From Sulfitobacter pontiacus (GTDB lineage Bacteria > Pseudomonadota > Alphaproteobacteria > Rhodobacterales > Rhodobacteraceae), in the NCBI RefSeq assembly GCF_040790665.1, contig NZ_CP160849.1, positions 992,001-1,056,000 on the forward strand: DNA of 64,000 bases. The letters run 5' to 3'. This document shows, piece after piece, positions 55,280-64,000 of the stretch. How positions within the stretch are numbered: the stretch's first letter is position 1; every line of letters starts with the position of its first letter. The notes beneath the pieces are model-generated. The model was not told the origin of the DNA and searched no databases. It saw only the letters and a list, made by a program, of their open reading frames with translations. The position numbers and the translations under genes were made by a program.

Positions 55280-56793
55280 TCGAGCAGCGACTTTCCCGTC
55301 ATCTCGGCCGGTTGATCCAGCCCCATCAACTGCAACACTGTCGGCGCCAGATCGGCCAGACGACCGCTGCGCAGGCTGGCCCCATCGGGCCCGCCGACAA
55401 CCGCCACGGGCACGGGATTGAGCGTATGCGCCGTATGCGCCCCGCCGGTTTCGGGGGCAATCATCGTTTCGCAATTACCGTGGTCCGCGGTGACGATCAT
55501 CGCGCCGCCGACGTCCTCTAGCGCCTCAAGCACGCGCCCAAGGCCGGTATCCACCGCCTCGCAGGCCGCGATGGCGGCATCAAGATCACCGGTGTGCCCC
55601 ACCATATCGGGGTTCGCATAATTCACCACAATCAGGTCGTAGCGGTCCTTGATCGCTTGCACGAAGCGGTCGGTGACTTCCGCGCAAGACATCTCTGGCT
55701 GCAAATCATAGGTCGCCACATTCGGCGACTTGGGCATATAGCGGTCCTCGCCCGTTGTGGGTGTTTCCTCGCCCCCGTTCAGAAAGAACGTCACATGCGG
55801 GTATTTCTCTGTCTCGGCCAAGCGGAACTGCCGCAGGCCGTGCTGTGCGACCCATGCGCCAAGCGTGTTCACGATCTCGGGCTTGGGGTACATGGTGGTC
55901 ATGAACGCCCCATGCGCGTCGGAGTATTCCGCCATGCCCATCACCGCAGACCACGTAGGCCGCGCACCTGTGTCGAAGGCGTCAAACTCCGGATCCGCAA
56001 GCGCCGACATGATTTCGCGCGCGCGATCAGCGCGGAAATTCAGGCAGAAGATCCCATCCCCGTCCTGCACGCCGGTGTAGCCCTCCAGCACCGTGGGCGT
56101 GATAAATTCATCGTTTTCGTCCAGACCATAGGCATCATTCACCGCATCGCGGGCGGTTGGGGCGGCACTGCCTTTGCCCTGCACGATCGCCTCATAGGCT
56201 TTGGCAACACGGTCCCAGCGGTTGTCACGGTCCATCGCGAAATAGCGCCCCGAGACCGTCGCGATGGTCGCCCCGTCGGGTAAGGCGGCTTGCAGCGTCT
56301 CGAAATAGCCCAAGGCCGAGCGCGGCGCGACATCGCGCCCGTCGGTCAGCGCATGGATCACCACCGGAATACCCTGCGCCCGCAGCGCACGTACCGCGGC
56401 AATCATATGCGTCAGGTGCCCATGCACCCCGCCATCAGAAACAAGCCCCATCACATGCGCCGTGCCGCCGGTCTGTTTCAGCGTCTCGACAAAGTCCAGC
56501 AACGGTTGATGGGTGGCAAACGCGCCTTCCTCGATCGCAAGATCGATCTGACCCAGATCCATCGCGACGACACGACCAGCCCCTATATTGGTATGCCCCA
56601 CCTCGGAGTTGCCCATCTGCCCCTGTGGCAGACCCACATCAGGCCCGAAGGTGGTCAGCGTCGCCGAAGGGCAGCTTTGCATGATCCGGTCGACATGCGG
56701 GGTCTTTGCCAGAAGGGGCGCGTTGCCCTGAGGGTCATCGCGCAGGCCCCACCCATCCAGAATGCACAATACGACAGGTTTTGGGGTGTTCAT
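55276..56793 (-). CDS. gpmI: 2,3-bisphosphoglycerate-independent phosphoglycerate mutase
   Basis: 505 residues. GpmI interconverts 3- and 2-phosphoglycerate with two Mn2+ ions. The phosphoserine intermediate is Ser63 in MGNSEVGH, and metal ligands are in LDGWG (N-terminus), NYANPDMVGHTG and TADHGNCE near the C-terminus. It is the first gene of an operon with envC and ctpA, an arrangement common in Alphaproteobacteria. Confidence 0.95.
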   Translation of the reverse strand: MNTPKPVVLCILDGWGLRDDPQGNAPLLAKTPHVDRIMQSCPSATLTTFGPDVGLPQGQMGNSEVGHTNIGAGRVVAMDLGQIDLAIEEGAFATHQPLLDFVETLKQTGGTAHVMGLVSDGGVHGHLTHMIAAVRALRAQGIPVVIHALTDGRDVAPRSALGYFETLQAALPDGATIATVSGRYFAMDRDNRWDRVAKAYEAIVQGKGSAAPTARDAVNDAYGLDENDEFITPTVLEGYTGVQDGDGIFCLNFRADRAREIMSALADPEFDAFDTGARPTWSAVMGMAEYSDAHGAFMTTMYPKPEIVNTLGAWVAQHGLRQFRLAETEKYPHVTFFLNGGEETPTTGEDRYMPKSPNVATYDLQPEMSCAEVTDRFVQAIKDRYDLIVVNYANPDMVGHTGDLDAAIAACEAVDTGLGRVLEALEDVGGAMIVTADHGNCETMIAPETGGAHTAHTLNPVPVAVVGGPDGASLRSGRLADLAPTVLQLMGLDQPAEMTGKSLLE

Positions 56794-56978
56794 CCTGAGA
56801 CCGCTCCGCAGGTTTACAGTGGTTTTCCGTCTTTTAGCGGCTCTGTGGCCGATGGTGAACCTAATTCAACGCAGTTTACAAACTTGTAAGCAGAGGGCGG
56901 CCAAATCACACGGCGCACCCTTGCCCTGCCTGCGCGGTTTGGTCATAAGATGGGCGCATCAAAGCCAAGGACGACAGC

Positions 56979-57158
56979 ATGACATCCCAAGCACCGGAAA
57001 CCCGCATTGTGAACACCTGGCGCGTCGCCTGTGACGGCAGCGAAGGCGCCTTGGGGCACCCGCGCGTCTGGCTGCAAATCCCGCAAGACAAGGGCTGGGT
57101 CGAATGTGGGTACTGCGACTGCAAGTTCATCCACGCCGAGTTTGAGGGCAAGGTCTGA
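56979..57158 (+). CDS. Small zinc-finger protein of the zf-CHCC family
   Basis: A 59-residue protein. The conserved order is Cys18, His27, then CGYC (43-46) with HPRVWLQIP between, as in the zf-CHCC domain of the mitochondrial complex I accessory subunit NDUFS6 and its alphaproteobacterial counterparts. A zinc-binding role, possibly in complex I assembly, is inferred from the family. It runs from ATG 56979 to TGA 57158, and the next gene may begin inside its stop codon. Confidence 0.85.
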   Translation: MTSQAPETRIVNTWRVACDGSEGALGHPRVWLQIPQDKGWVECGYCDCKFIHAEFEGKV

Positions 57159-57838
57159 CCAAAGCGTTACGATGGCTGGGCGCGCTTGCGCTTTTGCCCG
57201 CGTGCTTTGTGCTTGCCGCAGTGATCGGCGCCCTCTGGGCCGCTCCTGCCTCTGATGAACGTCGTGCGGTGCCAACGCGCGAGGTGCTGCTGGTCCACGG
57301 ACCCATCCACTATGATCTGCTGATCCCGATTGATGATATCTCGGGCCCGCGGTTTGCCGCGCTCGAGACGCGGGGTCTGCCGCTATCGCATCCCGATGCG
57401 CGGTGGCTTGTCATCGGATGGGGGGCGCGCAAGTTTTATACGGAAACCCCCACCTATCGCGAATTGAAGCCCGGCAATGTCTGGCGCGGGATTATCGGCG
57501 ATGACGCGGTGCTGCGGATTGATGTCATTGGCCCCATCGCCCCGACCGCCGAACGCCGGACCGTGACGATGACCGAAGGCGCGTACCGCAGGCTGGTCGC
57601 AAATGTCTGGTCGGCGCTTGACCCCGGCCCTGACGGGCTGCCGCAACGTGTCGATGTGGATGGGTATACCGCCACCGATGGATTCTTTGCCGCCAAAGGA
57701 CGCTTTAGCATCCTGCGCACCTGCAACGTCTGGATCGGCGACCAGCTCCGCGCGGCAGGGCTGCGGTTTGGGCGCTGGACGCCGCTCCCCTTGTCGGTGA
57801 GCCTCTCCTGGCACCTTTACCAAAGCGAGCCCCGCTAG
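57155..57838 (+). CDS. DUF2459 family (TIGR02117-type) exported protein, probable CTG start
   Basis: A protein of about 227 residues if started at CTG 57155. The first canonical start is TTG 57194, which would cut a well-formed signal peptide ([19 protein letters not shown]) and drop both positive charges. No ATG or GTG lies upstream in frame before a stop at 57143. CTG 57155 overlaps the preceding TGA (CTGA), with GAGGG 6 bases upstream. The mature part matches DUF2459: [31 protein letters not shown] and [15 protein letters not shown]. Function is unknown. Confidence 0.7.
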   Translation: MTKALRWLGALALLPACFVLAAVIGALWAAPASDERRAVPTREVLLVHGPIHYDLLIPIDDISGPRFAALETRGLPLSHPDARWLVIGWGARKFYTETPTYRELKPGNVWRGIIGDDAVLRIDVIGPIAPTAERRTVTMTEGAYRRLVANVWSALDPGPDGLPQRVDVDGYTATDGFFAAKGRFSILRTCNVWIGDQLRAAGLRFGRWTPLPLSVSLSWHLYQSEPR

Positions 57839-57874
57839 GCAGGGACGCTCCGCGGGGAGTTTATTTGGCAAAAT

Positions 57875-57919
57875 GAAGCCGGTCGCGGGCAATTGGCCGC
57901 TGGAGAGTTTGCCGGCTTC
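57875..57919. other. Inverted repeat upstream of polA
   Basis: GAAGCCGG (57875-57882) and CCGGCTTC (57912-57919) are perfect inverted copies 29 bases apart, ending 38 bases before the polA start. It could be a leader hairpin or terminator of the upstream genes; no T-run is seen. Confidence 0.35.
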
Positions 57920-57957
57920 GTGGCACAAGAAAGCTTGTCTGAAAGAGGAGCACCGAC

Positions 57958-60756
57958 ATGTCCGGCACATTTGGCAAAGGTCACCATCTGCATCTGATCG
58001 ACGGGTCGGCGTTTATTTTCCGCGCCTATCACGCGCTGCCACCGCTGACGCGCAAGTCGGACGGGCTGCCGATTGGGGCGGTGGCGGGTTTTTGCAACAT
58101 GTTGCACCGCTATGTCGAAGGCAACACAGGGCCGGATGCACCGACCCATGTCGCCGTGATCTTTGACAAGGGCAGCCATACCTTCCGCAATGACATGTAT
58201 GACAAATACAAGGCCAACCGCGAGGCCATGCCCGAAGACCTGCGCCCGCAGATCCCGCTGACCCGTACCGCCACCGAAGCGTTCAACATCGCTTGCAAGG
58301 AAAAGGAAGGTTTCGAGGCGGACGACATCATTGCCACGCTCGCCGTGCAGGCACGGGCCGCGGGCGGGCGCTGCACCATCATCAGTTCGGACAAGGATCT
58401 GATGCAGCTGGTCGGCGGCGGTGTTGAAATGCTGGATGCGATGAAAAACAAGAGCATCGACCGCGACGGTGTGTTCGAGAAATTCGGCGTCTATCCCGAC
58501 CGTGTGGTGGATGTGCAGGCGCTGGCGGGCGACTCTGTCGATAACGTCCCCGGGGCACCCGGGATCGGGATCAAGACGGCCGCTTTGCTGATCAACGAAT
58601 ATGGTGATCTCGATGCGCTGCTGGAGCGCGCGGGCGAGATCAAGCAGCCCAAGCGGCGCCAGACCCTGATCGACCATGCTGATCAAATTCGGTTGTCCCG
58701 CGATCTGGTCAAGCTGGACGAGAACACGCCGCTGGACTTCACCCTTGACGATCTTGAGGTGCGCGACCCTGATGCAGATCAACTGCTGGGCTTTCTGGCC
58801 GAGATGGAGTTTCGCACCCTGTCCAAACGTGTGGCCGAGGTGCTGGGGAAAGAGGCCCCCACCATCGCCGAGGCACCGGTCGCCGCCGATGCCCCCGCCG
58901 CGGCGGATGTGCCCTTTGACGCAGAGCTCTATGAACACGTCAGTGACGCAGCCGCGCTGCAGGCCTGGATCGACCGTATCTACGAATTCGGCTATGTCGC
59001 CGTCGATACAGAGACCACCGGGCTGGACGATATGGTCGCGCAGCTTGTCGGCGTTTCGCTTTGTGTCGAACCGGGCAAGGCCTGCTACATCCCGCTTATC
59101 CACAAGGCGCGCGGCAGCGATGATCTGTTCGGGAGTGATGATCTGGCCGAAGGGCAGATCCCTACCGAAGAGGCGCTGCGCCTGCTGACCCCGATGCTGG
59201 AGGATCCCTCGATCCTCAAGATCGGGCAGAACATGAAATACGACAGCAAGATTTTCGCTCAGCTGGGGATCAACGTCGCGCCCATCGACGACACGATGCT
59301 GCTGTCCTACGCGATGCACGCCGGGCTGCACGGCCACGGGATGGACACGCTGTCTGAACGCTATCTGTCGCACACACCGATCCCGATCAAGCCGCTGCTG
59401 GGGACAGGCAAATCGGCCATCACCTTTGATAAGGTGCCGCTCGCCGATGCGGTGAAATATGCCGCCGAGGATGCGGATATCACTCTGCGTCTGTGGCAAT
59501 TGTTCAAGCCCCAGCTCCACCGCGTCGGGGTGACGAAGGTCTATGAAACGCTTGAACGCCCGCTTGTGCCTGTTTTGGCGGCAATGGAACGCTCTGGCGT
59601 GAAGGTGGACCGCGATACGCTGAGCCGGATGTCCAACGCCTTTGCCCAGAAGATGGCGGGGCTTGAGGACGAGATCTATGAGCTCGCCGGGCGCAAATTC
59701 AACGTCGGCTCGCCCAAGCAACTGGGGGAAATCCTGTTCGACGAGATGGGGCTGGAAGGCGGCAAGAAAGGCAAGACGGGGGCCTATGCCACCGGTGCCG
59801 ATGTGCTTGAGGACCTCGCGACAGAACATGACCTGCCCGCGCGGGTGCTGGACTGGCGGCAGCTGTCCAAGCTGAAATCGACCTATACCGACGCGCTGCA
59901 GGACCACATCAACCCCGACACGGGCCGGGTGCATACCTCCTACTCCATCGCGGGGGCGTCGACCGGGCGGCTGGCCTCGACCGATCCGAACCTGCAAAAC
60001 ATCCCGATCCGGTCCGAAGAAGGGCGCCGCATCCGCGAGGCCTTTGTTGCAGAGCCGGGCAAGGCACTGGTCGCGCTTGACTATTCCCAGATCGAGCTGC
60101 GGATTCTGGCGCATATCGCCAATATCCCCGAGCTTAAGCAGGCGTTTCAGGACGGGATCGACATTCACGCGCTGACCGCATCAGAGATGTTCGGCGTGCC
60201 GCTGGACGAAATGACCTCGGACGTGCGCCGTCAGGCCAAGGCGATCAACTTTGGCGTGATCTATGGCATCTCGGGCTTTGGTCTGGCGCGCAACCTGCGT
60301 ATCCCGCGCGCCGAAGCACAGGGGTTCATCGACCGATATTTCGAACGTTTCCCCGGCATCCGCACCTATATGAATGACACCAAGGCCTTCGCCAAAGAGC
60401 ATGGCTTTGTGCAGACGCTGTTCGGGCGCAAGATCCACACGCCCGAGATCAGCGCCAAGGGCCCCCGCGCAGGTTTTGCCCAACGGGCGGCCATCAACGC
60501 GCCTATTCAGGGCACCGCCGCCGATGTGATCCGCCGCGCGATGATCCGCATGCCCGACGCGATCAAGGATCTGCCCGCCACCATGTTGTTGCAGGTCCAC
60601 GATGAATTGCTGTTCGAGGTGGAGAAAGGGGCCGAGGACGATCTGATCGCCGCCGCACGCCAGGTGATGGAGAATGCAGCCGATCCGGTGGTCAAACTGG
60701 ATGTGAAGCTCGACGTGGATGCAGGCGTCGGGGCGAGTTGGGCGGAGGCGCATTAA
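57958..60756 (+). CDS. polA: DNA polymerase I
   Basis: 932 residues with all three activities. The 5'-3' exonuclease domain spans about 1-290 (DGSAFIFRAYHALPP, SSDKDLMQLV). The 3'-5' proofreading domain is about 325-515 with DTETTGLD, so Asp350 and Glu352 are intact and proofreading is likely active. The polymerase domain follows with DYSQIELR (Asp708) and QVHDELLFE (His881-Asp882). PolA fills gaps in repair and replaces Okazaki primers. AGAGGAGC precedes ATG 57958. Confidence 0.97.
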   Translation: MSGTFGKGHHLHLIDGSAFIFRAYHALPPLTRKSDGLPIGAVAGFCNMLHRYVEGNTGPDAPTHVAVIFDKGSHTFRNDMYDKYKANREAMPEDLRPQIPLTRTATEAFNIACKEKEGFEADDIIATLAVQARAAGGRCTIISSDKDLMQLVGGGVEMLDAMKNKSIDRDGVFEKFGVYPDRVVDVQALAGDSVDNVPGAPGIGIKTAALLINEYGDLDALLERAGEIKQPKRRQTLIDHADQIRLSRDLVKLDENTPLDFTLDDLEVRDPDADQLLGFLAEMEFRTLSKRVAEVLGKEAPTIAEAPVAADAPAAADVPFDAELYEHVSDAAALQAWIDRIYEFGYVAVDTETTGLDDMVAQLVGVSLCVEPGKACYIPLIHKARGSDDLFGSDDLAEGQIPTEEALRLLTPMLEDPSILKIGQNMKYDSKIFAQLGINVAPIDDTMLLSYAMHAGLHGHGMDTLSERYLSHTPIPIKPLLGTGKSAITFDKVPLADAVKYAAEDADITLRLWQLFKPQLHRVGVTKVYETLERPLVPVLAAMERSGVKVDRDTLSRMSNAFAQKMAGLEDEIYELAGRKFNVGSPKQLGEILFDEMGLEGGKKGKTGAYATGADVLEDLATEHDLPARVLDWRQLSKLKSTYTDALQDHINPDTGRVHTSYSIAGASTGRLASTDPNLQNIPIRSEEGRRIREAFVAEPGKALVALDYSQIELRILAHIANIPELKQAFQDGIDIHALTASEMFGVPLDEMTSDVRRQAKAINFGVIYGISGFGLARNLRIPRAEAQGFIDRYFERFPGIRTYMNDTKAFAKEHGFVQTLFGRKIHTPEISAKGPRAGFAQRAAINAPIQGTAADVIRRAMIRMPDAIKDLPATMLLQVHDELLFEVEKGAEDDLIAAARQVMENAADPVVKLDVKLDVDAGVGASWAEAH

Positions 60757-60780
60757 TCGCCTCTGAAGTGCCCCCTGCGG

Positions 60781-61536
60781 CTAGCTGAGTGTCATCCAGC
60801 CCAGGCTGTCCTCGGTCCGTGGGCCGGGGATATATTCGCCACTGACCCAGCCGCGATACCCCGCGCGGCGCAGGGCGGCGAAGAGCGCGGGGAAATCAAC
60901 CGTACCCGTACCGGGCGCGCTGCGATCGGGCGCGTCGCCAAGCTGCACATGTACGATCAGGTCTTTGTATTGATCGAACACCGCCACCGCGTCGCCGTGG
61001 ATCATCTGCGCGTGGTAGCTGTCATACTGCAGCCCGACGTTCGGCCGGTTCACAGCACGCAGCACATCGGCGGCAAGCGCGTAGTCGTTCATGAAATACC
61101 CCGGCATCGCGACGGGGTTCAGCGGTTCAACCGTCAGGGTAAGCCCCTTGGGCGCGATATCAGCCGCCCAGATCAGATTGTCGATGAAGGTCTGCCGCGC
61201 CAGCGCGCCTTGCCCATTGCCCGCCATGACATGCAGATAGCGGACCTTGAGCGTGGTGGCATATCGAAACGACCGCTGGATATCGACGCGGAAACGCGCC
61301 GCCTGTTCGGGCACCGCCGCAAAGCCCTGAGCGCCGCCGGTGTAATTGGGCGGCGGGGCGTTGATCAGGATCAGCTGCAAGCCGTTGGCGACACAGGCGC
61401 GCAGCGTCTCTTTGGCCGCCAGATCATAGGGGAAAAGCACCTCTACGGCGGTAAACCCCGCCTTTGCGGCGGCGGCAAAACGGTCAAGATAGGGCAGCTC
61501 GGGCCACAGCAGAGTAAGGTTCGCGGCTGGCTTCAT
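60781..61536 (-). CDS. hyi: Hydroxypyruvate isomerase family protein (TIM barrel)
   Basis: 251 residues of the xylose-isomerase-like TIM barrel. Metal-binding residues are seen in LTVEPLNP, GLQYDSYHAQ, VQLGDAPDR and SGEYIPG, as in hydroxypyruvate isomerases that convert hydroxypyruvate to tartronate semialdehyde. Related 2-oxo-tetronate isomerases are an alternative. It is convergent with polA, 24 bases apart. Confidence 0.8.
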   Translation of the reverse strand: MKPAANLTLLWPELPYLDRFAAAAKAGFTAVEVLFPYDLAAKETLRACVANGLQLILINAPPPNYTGGAQGFAAVPEQAARFRVDIQRSFRYATTLKVRYLHVMAGNGQGALARQTFIDNLIWAADIAPKGLTLTVEPLNPVAMPGYFMNDYALAADVLRAVNRPNVGLQYDSYHAQMIHGDAVAVFDQYKDLIVHVQLGDAPDRSAPGTGTVDFPALFAALRRAGYRGWVSGEYIPGPRTEDSLGWMTLS

Positions 61537-61585
61537 GAAGGATCATCCGGTTCGGGCCGCTATCGTCGCGCTGTGGCAGGCAGGA

Positions 61586-62176
61586 TCAATCGGGCAGTTC
61601 GTCCGAGGGGATAATACCAAAGAAGCTGCCGTCCGACCATACGCCGAACCAGCCTTCGTGATGCACGCCAAGCTCGACCAGTCGGTAAAAGCTTTTGCGG
61701 TCGATCAGCGCCTCCAGGTTGCGGCGGACACGGACGTAGGGCGCGGGTTCACCATCTTCTGGGTCGCGCTCAACTCGGATCGGCAGATCGGGGCCTGCGA
61801 CGGCGATGTCTTCCAGGTTTGTCTGGAAGATCAGCGTCTGATCGGTGCCACTGCCTTCGGCCTCGAAATCGATGGCGACAAAGGGGGCGTCCTCGACCTT
61901 GATGCCGACTTTTTCAACCGGCGTCACAAGGAAGTAATCATCTTCTTCGCGGATCAGAATCGATGCGAACAGCTTTACCAGCCCGATGCGTCCGATGGGG
62001 GTGCCTTGGTAGAACCAGGTGCCGTCGCGTTTGATCTCCATGTCCAGATCACCACAAAACGGGGGGTTCCACTTTTCAACCGGCGGCAATCCGCGTGTTT
62101 TGGCGGCGGAAACAGAGGCGGCAAGGCTTTCTGCTGTCGGGGTCACGGTTTTTTGTCCACTCATTGCTTTTGCCAT
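61586..62176 (-). CDS. DUF1285 domain protein
   Basis: 196 residues. The run WNPPFCGDLDMEI, then GTWFYQGTPIGR, LVKLFASIL and VTPVEKVGIKVEDAPFVAID, is the typical DUF1285 pattern of Alphaproteobacteria. Function is unknown. Two in-frame ATGs (62176 and 62164) are possible; neither has ideal ribosome-site spacing, and I chose the longer. The frame extends to 62617, but that part is antisense to moxR. Confidence 0.8.
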   Translation of the reverse strand: MAKAMSGQKTVTPTAESLAASVSAAKTRGLPPVEKWNPPFCGDLDMEIKRDGTWFYQGTPIGRIGLVKLFASILIREEDDYFLVTPVEKVGIKVEDAPFVAIDFEAEGSGTDQTLIFQTNLEDIAVAGPDLPIRVERDPEDGEPAPYVRVRRNLEALIDRKSFYRLVELGVHHEGWFGVWSDGSFFGIIPSDELPD

Positions 62177-62234
62177 TTCCTGTTCACACGATACACTTAC
62201 ATCTAACTGATATAACCCCGAGGACGCAAAAGTC

Positions 62235-63242
62235 ATGACCCAAGCCCGCGATATGGTAGCAGAAATCGAGACGCTTGGCGAAAAGCTGGCCGAGGCGAAG
62301 GCGTCGATCAACCGGCGTTTCATCGGGCAGCAACGGGTCGTTGATCTGACGCTGACGGCCCTGCTGTGCGGTGGCCACGGGCTGCTTATCGGTCTGCCGG
62401 GTCTGGGCAAGACGCGGCTGGTCGAAACGCTGAGCACGGTAATGGGGCTGGATGGCAATCGGGTCCAGTTCACGCCCGATTTGATGCCTGCCGATATTCT
62501 GGGGTCAGAGGTGCTGGACACCGCCGCCGATGGCACCCGCGCGTTCCGCTTTGTCGAGGGGCCGATCTTTTGCCAGTTGCTGATGGCGGACGAGATCAAC
62601 CGCGCCTCGCCGCGCACCCAGTCGGCTTTGCTGCAGGCGATGCAGGAAAAGACCGTGACCGTCGCCGGACAGGACCGCGCCTTGGGGCATCCGTTTCACG
62701 TGCTCGCCACACAGAACCCCATTGAACAAGAAGGCACCTACCCGCTGCCCGAGGCCCAGCTTGACCGCTTTTTGGTGCAGATCGACGTGGCCTACCCCGA
62801 CCGGGAGACAGAGCGGGATATTCTGCTGGCCACCACAGGGGATACCGATGCGCAGGCCGCCCCCGTCTTTACCACGGCAGAGCTACTGGCCGCGCAAACG
62901 CTGCTGCGGCAGATGCCGGTGGGTGAATCGGTGGTCGAGCTGATCCTTGATCTGGTCCGCGCCTTCCGCCCTGACGGGCCTGATGCCAGCCCGCAAGTGC
63001 GCGATACCGTGGCGTGGGGCCCCGGCCCACGCGCCGCGCAAGCGTTGATGCTGACGGTGCGGGCGCGCGCTTTGTTGCAGGGGCGTCTGGCACCGTCGGC
63101 GGAGGATGTCATCGATATGGCCCGTCCTGTGTTGCTGCACCGTATGGCGCTGAACTTCGCGGCGCGCGCCCGAGGCGACAGCCTATCTGCGCTGATTGAC
63201 ACAACCGCTGCCAGCCTGATCGGGAAAAAGGCCGCGGCGTGA
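62235..63242 (+). CDS. MoxR-type AAA+ ATPase
   Basis: 335 residues. Walker A GLPGLGKT is at 53-60, Walker B with LLMADEINRASPRTQSALL near 118-136, and sensor 1 ATQNPIEQEGTYPLPEAQLDRF follows. MoxR ATPases act as chaperones for neighbouring DUF58 and VWA proteins. The stop overlaps the DUF58 gene (GTGA), so the two are coupled and form the start of a typical moxR-DUF58 operon cut by the window edge. Confidence 0.93.
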   Translation: MTQARDMVAEIETLGEKLAEAKASINRRFIGQQRVVDLTLTALLCGGHGLLIGLPGLGKTRLVETLSTVMGLDGNRVQFTPDLMPADILGSEVLDTAADGTRAFRFVEGPIFCQLLMADEINRASPRTQSALLQAMQEKTVTVAGQDRALGHPFHVLATQNPIEQEGTYPLPEAQLDRFLVQIDVAYPDRETERDILLATTGDTDAQAAPVFTTAELLAAQTLLRQMPVGESVVELILDLVRAFRPDGPDASPQVRDTVAWGPGPRAAQALMLTVRARALLQGRLAPSAEDVIDMARPVLLHRMALNFAARARGDSLSALIDTTAASLIGKKAAA

Positions 63243-64000
63243 ACAGCCCCGACACCCTTCGCATCCGATCAGAGGAGCAAGCCGCCCGTTTGCCCGCGCT
63301 GCTGGCCCGTGCAGAGCATCTGGCCGGTGCAGTCCTGCTGGGGGCCCATGGGCGTCGACGCGCAGGGGTCGGGGATGATTTCTGGCAATACCGTCCGGCA
63401 CAAGCCGGGGATAGCCGCCGCAGCATTGATCACCGGCGTTCGGCCATGGGGGACCATGAGTTCGTGCGCGAACGCGAATGGCAGATCGCGCAGTCGGTCA
63501 TGCTTTGGGTCGATCAGGGGGCGTCCATGCGCTTTGCCTCGACGGCTGCGTTGGAACAGAAGGGCGACCGCGCGCGGCTGATCGGGTTGGCGCTGGCGAT
63601 CCTGCTGCAACGGGGCGGTGAACGGGTCGGGCTGACCGGCAGCGCCCTGCCCCCGCGATCTGGCAGGCCGCAGATCCTGCGCCTTGCCGAAGCCCTGTGT
63701 CAGGACGACGCCGCCGACTACGCCCCGCCGGAACATCGCGCCATGATCCCCCATGCACGGGCTGTGTTTATCTCTGACTTCATGGGGGATCTTGCGGGGG
63801 TGACCACCGCGCTGACCAAAGCGGCGGACCGCGGGGTGCGCGGCGTGCTGTATCATGTGCTGGACCCCTCGGAAGAGGCCTTCCCCTTCACCGGTCGCAC
63901 CATCTTTGAAAGCGTTGGCGGCACGCTGCGCCACGAGACCTTGAAAGCGAACGACCTGAAAGACCGCTATCTGGAACGGCTCGCCGCGCGCAAGGCAGAG
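63239..64000 (+). CDS. DUF58 domain protein (3' end beyond the window)
   Basis: At least 254 residues from GTG 63239, still open at base 64000. The DUF58 core is clear: WQYRPAQAGDSRRSIDHRRSAMGDHEFVREREWQ is bounded by its ends WQYRP and REREWQ, followed by LWVDQGASM, which resembles the metal-site DxSxSM of VWA domains but has Gln-Gly-Ala instead of a full motif. The product is the probable partner of the preceding MoxR ATPase. The rest of the gene lies outside the window. Confidence 0.88.
   Translation, partial: MNSPDTLRIRSEEQAARLPALLARAEHLAGAVLLGAHGRRRAGVGDDFWQYRPAQAGDSRRSIDHRRSAMGDHEFVREREWQIAQSVMLWVDQGASMRFASTAALEQKGDRARLIGLALAILLQRGGERVGLTGSALPPRSGRPQILRLAEALCQDDAADYAPPEHRAMIPHARAVFISDFMGDLAGVTTALTKAADRGVRGVLYHVLDPSEEAFPFTGRTIFESVGGTLRHETLKANDLKDRYLERLAARKAE

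Noticed and set aside
57835-60168. A 777-codon open frame on the minus strand
   Set aside because: It is antisense to polA, whose domains and motifs are complete. The translated product is rich in His, Arg and Gly with no recognisable domain, as expected for a shadow frame in GC-rich DNA.
63498-63758. Small minus-strand frame inside the DUF58 gene
   Set aside because: The plus strand shows the DUF58 motif and is coupled to moxR; the opposite frame is a shadow.

Overview
The window is chromosomal DNA of an alphaproteobacterium, most likely a marine Rhodobacterales (Roseobacter-clade) species; a Sulfitobacter-like genus is possible but I cannot prove it. Reasons: high-GC coding DNA, a CcrM-type methyltransferase next to rnhB, the MutY/DciA/DsbA cluster, a TRAP-based sugar-acid operon, an AlkB hydroxylase, and several small families typical of this group (DUF2125, DUF4170, DUF2794, DUF1285). 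Genes are tightly packed with many 4-bp start/stop overlaps. I see no rRNA, tRNA, CRISPR array, insertion sequence or prophage. No stretch longer than about 300 bases lacks a gene. The genes at both ends of the window (an SDR and a DUF58 protein) are cut by its edges.

Layout. 1-6.7 kb: SDR (partial), DUF2125 protein, TldE/PmbA, CysQ-like phosphatase, DUF4170, a divergent Kdo transferase and LpxK (envelope). 6.7-11.5 kb: class III CoA-transferase, DsbA, DciA, MutY, AlkB. 11.5-15.4 kb: ccrM, rnhB, a Cys-repeat secreted protein, and a small secreted protein overlapping a membrane protein whose C-terminus looks like an OmpR-type winged helix. 15.4-24.4 kb: sugar-acid module with a LacI regulator, TRAP transporter, XylD-like dehydratase, KDG kinase, HpaI-type aldolase and MFS transporter. 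24.4-31.9 kb: asd, membrane NYN nuclease, carbonic anhydrase, M17 aminopeptidase with NlpC/P60 peptidase, DUF2794, paaI-paaK. 31.9-40.5 kb: TetR, AEC carrier, FghA, YaiI, HAD, ornithine cyclodeaminase, alpha/beta hydrolase, MFS, ZapE and a hypothetical protein. 40.6-46.9 kb (minus strand): a giant ABC-like protein with a cNMP domain coupled to a CPBP protease, then accD and folC. 47-52.7 kb: ilvD, lipoprotein, two hypotheticals, ktrAB. 52.8-56.8 kb: gpmI-envC-ctpA. 56.9-64 kb: zf-CHCC protein, DUF2459, polA, Hyi-like isomerase, DUF1285, MoxR and DUF58.

The strongest unusual signal is the 1,033-residue protein at 43805-46906. It keeps an ABC-exporter architecture and carries a C-terminal cyclic-nucleotide-binding-like domain. 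However, its nucleotide-binding domain has lost the Walker A Lys/Ser-Thr, Q-loop Gln, Walker B Asp/Glu and H-loop His, and holds a roughly 300-residue insertion. Its gene overlaps that of an intact CPBP intramembrane protease by 4 bp. Other leads are a ccrM leader holding a perfect DnaA box and two GANTC sites, the membrane-anchored winged-helix protein, a probable CTG start codon, a 28-bp repeat bracketing the sugar-acid module, and three convergent gene pairs that share their stop codons.
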